NCBI GenBank assembly: GCA_964427955.1
Contig: CAYRWY010000189.1
Coordinates: 1 to 10,467 of the forward strand
From: JACRBK01 sp964427955
GTDB taxonomy: Bacteria; Chloroflexota; Anaerolineae; Aggregatilineales; Aggregatilineaceae
DNA length: 10,467 nucleotides
Reading direction: 5' to 3'
Below are positions 7,443 through 10,467 of the stretch, in pieces. Both the position numbers and the translations under genes were made by a program. The notes below the pieces were generated by a model, which saw only the letters and a list, made by a program, of their open reading frames with translations, had not been told where the DNA came from and did not search any database. Each line of letters starts with the position of its first letter. The first letter of the stretch is position 1.

Positions 7443-7883
7443 ATGCCTGACGTCTCGAAACATCCGGCCAGTGACGGCGTCCCGGCGCTGCCCGGCGAAG
7501 TCGTGATCAAACTGTCCCGGACCTGCAAAGAATGCGGCGGCGATTGGACGACGGTCAGCGCCGCACTGAAAAAAGGGCTGGCGGAGCGGGTCATCCGGTG
7601 TCCCTACTGCGGTCGCACGGTCGCGCTGCCCACTGACCTGATCGTGCCGGAAGGCCAGGCCGACCGGGTGATCCTCAGTTTCGGCGAGGATCAGCCGCGC
7701 AAAAAACACATCCTCCCGGAGACCTTCGCCCCAGACCCGATCCCCGCTCACCCGCTGCTCAAACGGGCGAACGAGAGTGATATCACGCAGTTCGTCCGGT
7801 TTTCTAACCGTGTGACGGTGGTCATTGGTGTGATGATCGTGCTGGCCGTCCTGATCCTGGTGATCGCGCTGCTGGCACACTAG
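7443..7883 (+). CDS. Zinc-ribbon protein with C-terminal membrane anchor
   Basis: I prefer ATG 7443 (146 aa), with AGGGAGG five bases upstream; the GTG three bases earlier is too close to that site. Four cysteines form two CxxC knuckles, Cys28-Lys-Glu-Cys31 and Cys53-Pro-Tyr-Cys56, 21 residues apart, as in zinc ribbons. Residues 57-120 are a soluble linker with many Pro and charged residues and no recognised domain. A single hydrophobic segment (about 124-144) ends two residues from the C-terminus. The protein is therefore probably tail-anchored, with the zinc ribbon in the cytoplasm. Zinc ribbons of this kind bind nucleic acid or protein; no specific function can be assigned. It forms a transcription unit with the small membrane protein upstream, and the pairing suggests a shared membrane complex (inference). 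Confidence 0.85.
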   Translation: MPDVSKHPASDGVPALPGEVVIKLSRTCKECGGDWTTVSAALKKGLAERVIRCPYCGRTVALPTDLIVPEGQADRVILSFGEDQPRKKHILPETFAPDPIPAHPLLKRANESDITQFVRFSNRVTVVIGVMIVLAVLILVIALLAH

Positions 7884-7918
7884 GGGCGCTGGCCATTTTC
7901 CCTGAAATCTGCGAAATT

Positions 7919-7931
7919 CTGTAAATTACAG
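7919..7931. promoter_or_regulatory. Perfect 13-bp palindrome upstream of the SRPBCC gene
   Basis: CTGTAA-A-TTACAG is an exact inverted repeat with a one-base centre, 31 bases before the ATG at 7963, in a short AT-rich gap. Its size and position suit a dimeric regulator's operator overlapping a -10-like TAAATT (7923-7928 area). It is too short, and too far from the T-run at 7940-7945, to be a clear terminator of the upstream unit. Confidence 0.35.
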
Positions 7932-7962
7932 GTCGTGGATTTTTTCTCAGGGAGTATTGGTC

Positions 7963-8403
7963 ATGCAAGAACTGCGCACGGAAGTCGAAATCCAGGCCCC
8001 GGCGGATCGCGTGTGGGCGGTCCTGACGGACTTCGCGGCGTTTCCGCAGTGGAACCCGTTCATGCCGCGCGCGGGGGGCACGCTGAAACCCGGCGAACGG
8101 CTGGAAATCCGCCTGCAACCCGCCGGCGGGCAGGGCATGACCATCCGGCCTACCCTGCTCACGGTCGAGCCGGGGCGCGAGCTGCGCTGGCTGGGGCGGC
8201 TGATCCTGCCGGGCGTGTTCGACGGCGAGCACAGTTTCACTCTGGAGCCGCTGGGCAGTGACCGGGTGCGCCTCGTCCAGCGCGAAGTCTTCACCGGGGT
8301 GCTGGTCCCGATCCTGATGCGGCTCGTCGGGCGCGGCACGCGGCTCGGCTTCGAGGCGATGAACCAGGCGCTCAAAGTGCGCGCGGAGCAGGCCGGGACG
8401 TGA
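7963..8403 (+). CDS. SRPBCC domain protein (START/Bet v1-like, polyketide cyclase type)
   Basis: This 146-residue protein starts at ATG 7963, with GGGAG eight bases upstream; a TTG two codons earlier has a worse fit. The N-terminus follows the SRPBCC signature: a strand (TEVEIQAPADRVWAVLTDFAAFPQWNPF within 6-33) in which APADRVW and FPQWNPF are the conserved helix-entry and aromatic turn. GRELRWLGRL (71-80) and a strand DGEHSFTLEPLG (87-98) follow, and a long C-terminal helix (about 114-143) closes the hydrophobic cavity. Members of this superfamily bind hydrophobic ligands, and some act as cyclases, hydrolases or carriers; the ligand here is unknown. There is no signal peptide. The gene is convergent with the methyltransferase gene, with only ten bases between stops. 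Confidence 0.9.
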   Translation: MQELRTEVEIQAPADRVWAVLTDFAAFPQWNPFMPRAGGTLKPGERLEIRLQPAGGQGMTIRPTLLTVEPGRELRWLGRLILPGVFDGEHSFTLEPLGSDRVRLVQREVFTGVLVPILMRLVGRGTRLGFEAMNQALKVRAEQAGT

Positions 8404-8410
8404 TCCCGGC
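8392..8410 (+). terminator. Weak terminator-like hairpin at the SRPBCC stop
   Basis: GCCGGGA (8392-8398) pairs perfectly with TCCCGGC (8404-8410) around the CGTGA loop that contains the TGA stop. A short T-rich stretch (CATCTTTT) follows after a six-base gap. The stem is strong but the T-run is displaced, so termination is possible rather than certain. Confidence 0.35.
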
Positions 8411-8413
8411 GCG

Positions 8414-9181
8414 TCATCTTTTGCCGTACAGGATGCCCATCGATCCCAACATCTGGCGCGGGCGCAGCAGACGCGGGATGCGGACCCTGGCGCGCGTGTC
8501 GATGATCCGGACCTCGGCGATCCCCCAGCCCCGGATCACCGCCAGCAGATCCTCCGGCGCGCCGTAAACTTTCGCGTCGAAAAACATGTCCTGAAAGCAG
8601 AATTCGCCGCCAGGCCGCACCACGCGCAGCGCCTCGCGGATGACCTCGCGCTTGTCGGCGGTGTCGGCCACTTCGTGGAAGACAAAGTGGCTGACGGCGA
8701 CATCGAACGCGCCCTCCTCGAACGGCAGGTGGGAAGCGCTGGCCTGCCGGAACGTGACGCGATCCGCCACGCCCTCGATCTCGGCATTGTGGATGCACGC
8801 CGCCTGCGAATATTCCCACGCCTTGCCCCAGAAGTCGATGCCGGTCACGCGCGCCTGCGGGTACTTTTTCGCCAGCCGGATCGCCAGCGGGCCGTTGCCG
8901 GTGCCGATGTCGAGCGCCTGCCCGGTCCCGTCCCACGCCAGTTGATCGAGCACGAACTCGCGCAGCACGGCTTGCAGATCGCCGCCGCGCGCGGAAAACT
9001 GGACGTAGGCGTAGGTGAAGTAGGCGAATCCGGCCAGGAAGAGTCCGGCGGGGATCAGCAGGGCGATCCGCAGCAGGAGCGGGAGGTTCGGGGGGAGGAT
9101 CGCCAGCGCCAGCAGGATGACGCCGATAGACAGGAACACGAGCAAAATGCGCTTACGAATCCAGTTGCCGTACTGGGGCAT
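8414..9181 (-). CDS. Membrane-anchored class I SAM-dependent methyltransferase
   Basis: I choose ATG 9181 (255 aa), with AGGAG eight bases upstream; the frame is open further but that extension lacks a binding site and looks like leader. Two membrane segments lie near the N-terminus (about 11-29 and 34-56). The Rossmann methyltransferase domain follows. Motif I is ALDIGTGNG (89-97), an acidic residue in VTGIDFWG (112-119) ends strand 2, FDVAVSHFVFHEV (159-171) is motif II/post-II, and LRVVRPGGEF (185-194) is motif III. The C-terminal ~50 residues form the substrate side. The fold is that of UbiE/COQ5-like small-molecule methyltransferases, but the substrate is not determined by sequence. With the anchor, a lipid or membrane-associated substrate is a reasonable guess. 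The gene is divergent from the mazE-type gene, sharing a short promoter gap. Confidence 0.92.
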   Translation of the reverse strand: MPQYGNWIRKRILLVFLSIGVILLALAILPPNLPLLLRIALLIPAGLFLAGFAYFTYAYVQFSARGGDLQAVLREFVLDQLAWDGTGQALDIGTGNGPLAIRLAKKYPQARVTGIDFWGKAWEYSQAACIHNAEIEGVADRVTFRQASASHLPFEEGAFDVAVSHFVFHEVADTADKREVIREALRVVRPGGEFCFQDMFFDAKVYGAPEDLLAVIRGWGIAEVRIIDTRARVRIPRLLRPRQMLGSMGILYGKR

Positions 9182-9223
9182 GGGGTGATCTCCTTTTCCG
9201 GGTGCAGGGTCAGGTCGTTGATC

Positions 9224-9229
9224 TATAAT
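9224..9229 (+). promoter_or_regulatory. Consensus -10 box for the mazE-type gene
   Basis: TATAAT matches the sigma-70 -10 consensus exactly and lies 37 bases before the ATG at 9266. The -35 position (about 9201-9206, GGTGCA) is weak. On the other strand, TATTAT overlaps it and could serve the divergent methyltransferase gene. Confidence 0.5.
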
Positions 9230-9265
9230 ACGTGGGAGGGGTGATAGGAGGTGCAGGGAGTGGGG

Positions 9266-9502
9266 ATGAAGACGCGCGTGCGGAAATGGGGACACAGCCT
9301 GGCGGTGCGCATCCCTAAACTTTACGCTGATCAGATGGGTCTGACGGCAGGAACCCGCGTGACGATCTCACTGGACGGTCGCCGGTTGGTGATCGAGCCG
9401 GTACGCGCGCAGACGTTGGACGATCTGCTGGCCGATGTGACGCCCGATAATGTGCACGGAGAGACGGATTGGGGGCGAGCGGCGGGACGAGAGGGGTGGT
9501 AG
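9266..9502 (+). CDS. mazE: MazE-type antitoxin (AbrB/SpoVT domain), without adjacent mazF
   Basis: The start is ATG 9266 (78 aa), with AGGGAG five bases upstream; an in-frame GTG 15 bases earlier has no usable site. The N-terminus MKTRVRKWGHSLAVRIPK is the hallmark of MazE-like swapped-hairpin DNA-binding domains. It continues GLTAGTRVTISLDGRRLVIEPV (25-46). The tail from about 48 (LDDLLADVTPDN, ETDWGRAAGREGW) is the acidic, flexible toxin-binding part. In the family, MazE neutralises the mRNA interferase MazF and, with it, represses its own promoter. A mazF gene normally overlaps or directly follows, but none is seen in the next 280 bases. This copy is therefore an orphan or a remnant. DNA after it changes in character and becomes AT-rich. 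Confidence 0.9.
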   Translation: MKTRVRKWGHSLAVRIPKLYADQMGLTAGTRVTISLDGRRLVIEPVRAQTLDDLLADVTPDNVHGETDWGRAAGREGW

Positions 9503-9789
9503 TGCAGCGGAAATATCCCTATGGCATGTTCAGCCCCTTGCGCGACGCATTCAACACCATGACGCCGACCACTATTTCCCCGGCGTAGTGATAAATATCG
9601 CCATCATCTGCCATGATGCTGTTGTCTGTCTGCTGGACTTGTGAAAGTAGTGTAGAGCACGTCTGACTCGGTGTCATAGTCCATCGCGTGCCTAACGCGA
9701 GGAGAGGTTGAGAGGTTTATGGATCAGCGCCTTGATGAGCGTCGGCTAGATTTTCTACTCGATGCTAATTATATTTTTGGTGTAGCGGC
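9503..9789. other. Gene-poor junction between mazE and an AT-rich segment
   Basis: Only very short frames occur. From GTG 9496, overlapping the mazE stop, runs a 30-codon frame starting VVVQRKY and ending at 9588; its first residues could be a mazF start that has lost the rest. A second frame, ATG 9719 with GAGAGG three bases upstream, gives 29 residues (MDQRLDERRLDFLLDANYIF and a short tail) ending inside the next gene's 3' end at 9808. Small hairpins (CATCAT/ATGATG near 9601-9617; CGCGT/ACGCG near 9686-9700) are present. Base composition falls from GC-rich to AT-rich across this stretch. I see no complete gene. Confidence 0.5.
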
Positions 9790-10467
9790 CTACGTTTCCT
9801 TCAAATAACCCAGATCGGAAGCTTTGTGAGTGGGTTTAATCCAATTGATTTCTTCAGCGATAGATACCGACACACCAGGTATTTTCGCCACAACGGGGTA
9901 ATACTCTCCATCGTAGTCCAGAAGTTTTAGAACAATCCGTAACGCTAGATCATGCAGATGGTAAAGTACACGCCAACCCCGACTAAACTCGTCGCCTCCT
10001 TTGAAATATCCACCATGCATACTTTGCGCCCGAACATCCTTGGTCAGAAAATCCCTCCACTTATTCTTTTCTCCAAAGAATGGTGAAACAACATCTGTAT
10101 CCATAAACCCAAATCGTTGAATTAGAGACATTACCAGTTCCCCAAAACTGAGATTCACATCCAATGGAATTTCCATCCTTTTTGCAATCCGTTCAATACG
10201 CTCTTTCTCGATATTGAGTCTCGCTCTAACTTCGTCTGAATCTTCATCTTTAGGCTCTATTTCATCTGCCACAGCTTTTACCTGATCTCTGGCAAATTTA
10301 AGAATTTCTTTCATTTTTTCGTAATTATCTTTGCTGAGCACATCTGGGGTTTTAGGAACTCGGATACCAAGTACCTTCTGAAGAGCTTCGTACACATTCA
10401 TGAGCAGAGACAAACGTTCCTCAACAGTACGATTTTCGGTTCCCACGTCTACTAAACGATTCACGAC
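9790..10467 (-). CDS. Hypothetical protein with possible HEPN-like Rx4H motif (partial, 5' end outside window)
   Basis: The frame is open from the TAG at 9790 to the right edge, giving at least 225 residues. The GTG at 10464 is just an internal or possible start. The visible N-terminal part is charged and helical (about 15-100, with coiled-coil-like NIEKERIERIAKRMEI). The C-terminal part carries KDVRAQSMHGGYFKGGDEF (142-160), where Arg145 and His150 form an Rx4H motif followed by GGYF. A hydrophobic helix, LHDLALRIVLKLL (170-182), comes next. Rx4-6H within a helical domain is the signature of HEPN ribonuclease and HEPN-like domains, and R...HGG-type motifs are frequent in that superfamily. 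This is suggestive, not proven. The gene is strikingly AT-rich with codon use unlike every other gene here, which points to horizontal transfer. A defence or stress role is conceivable; no partner gene is visible. Confidence 0.8.
   Translation of the reverse strand, partial: VVNRLVDVGTENRTVEERLSLLMNVYEALQKVLGIRVPKTPDVLSKDNYEKMKEILKFARDQVKAVADEIEPKDEDSDEVRARLNIEKERIERIAKRMEIPLDVNLSFGELVMSLIQRFGFMDTDVVSPFFGEKNKWRDFLTKDVRAQSMHGGYFKGGDEFSRGWRVLYHLHDLALRIVLKLLDYDGEYYPVVAKIPGVSVSIAEEINWIKPTHKASDLGYLKET

Overview
The window is GC-rich DNA (by eye roughly 60-65% G+C) with short intergenic gaps. It carries a family of C/G-rich palindromic repeats near gene ends that I associate with Chloroflexota (Anaerolineae-like) genomes. 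The assignment to that phylum is inference; no rRNA or tRNA is present to settle it. The last ~700 bases, and part of the gap before them, are clearly more AT-rich and look acquired.

Layout, left to right. A truncated CPBP-family membrane protease gene (minus) sits divergently from a primary-like (group 2) sigma-70 factor (plus), separated by an AT-rich promoter region. The sigma gene ends in a strong intrinsic terminator. It is convergent with a metallo-beta-lactamase-fold hydrolase gene (minus), which is followed by a small unknown helical protein (minus). Next comes a plus-strand pair of tandem paralogues with a SpoIIAA/STAS-like look, preceded by a promoter candidate and a 5' UTR hairpin.

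The centre holds the main find. The ~600-base gap before glmS (glucosamine-6-phosphate synthase) contains what I read as a divergent glmS ribozyme/riboswitch (about 4607-4848). It has a covarying P2.2-like helix, a 6-bp P2.1-like helix, and a perfect 7-bp P3.1-like pseudoknot. It also has two extra hairpins inserted in the core, and an apparent change at the position I recall as the catalytic guanine. A 140-bp long-hairpin (MITE-like) element abuts its 3' end. If functional, this leader would sense glucosamine-6-phosphate, the GlmS product, and lower glmS expression.

Downstream of glmS are two palindromic repeats, a two-gene unit (small Imm17-like membrane protein, then a zinc-ribbon protein with one membrane segment), and an SRPBCC-domain protein. 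An SRPBCC-convergent, membrane-anchored SAM methyltransferase gene (minus) lies divergently from a mazE-type antitoxin gene. No mazF toxin follows mazE; gene-poor sequence does. The window ends in a partial AT-rich minus-strand gene whose product has an Rx4H motif suggestive of a HEPN domain.
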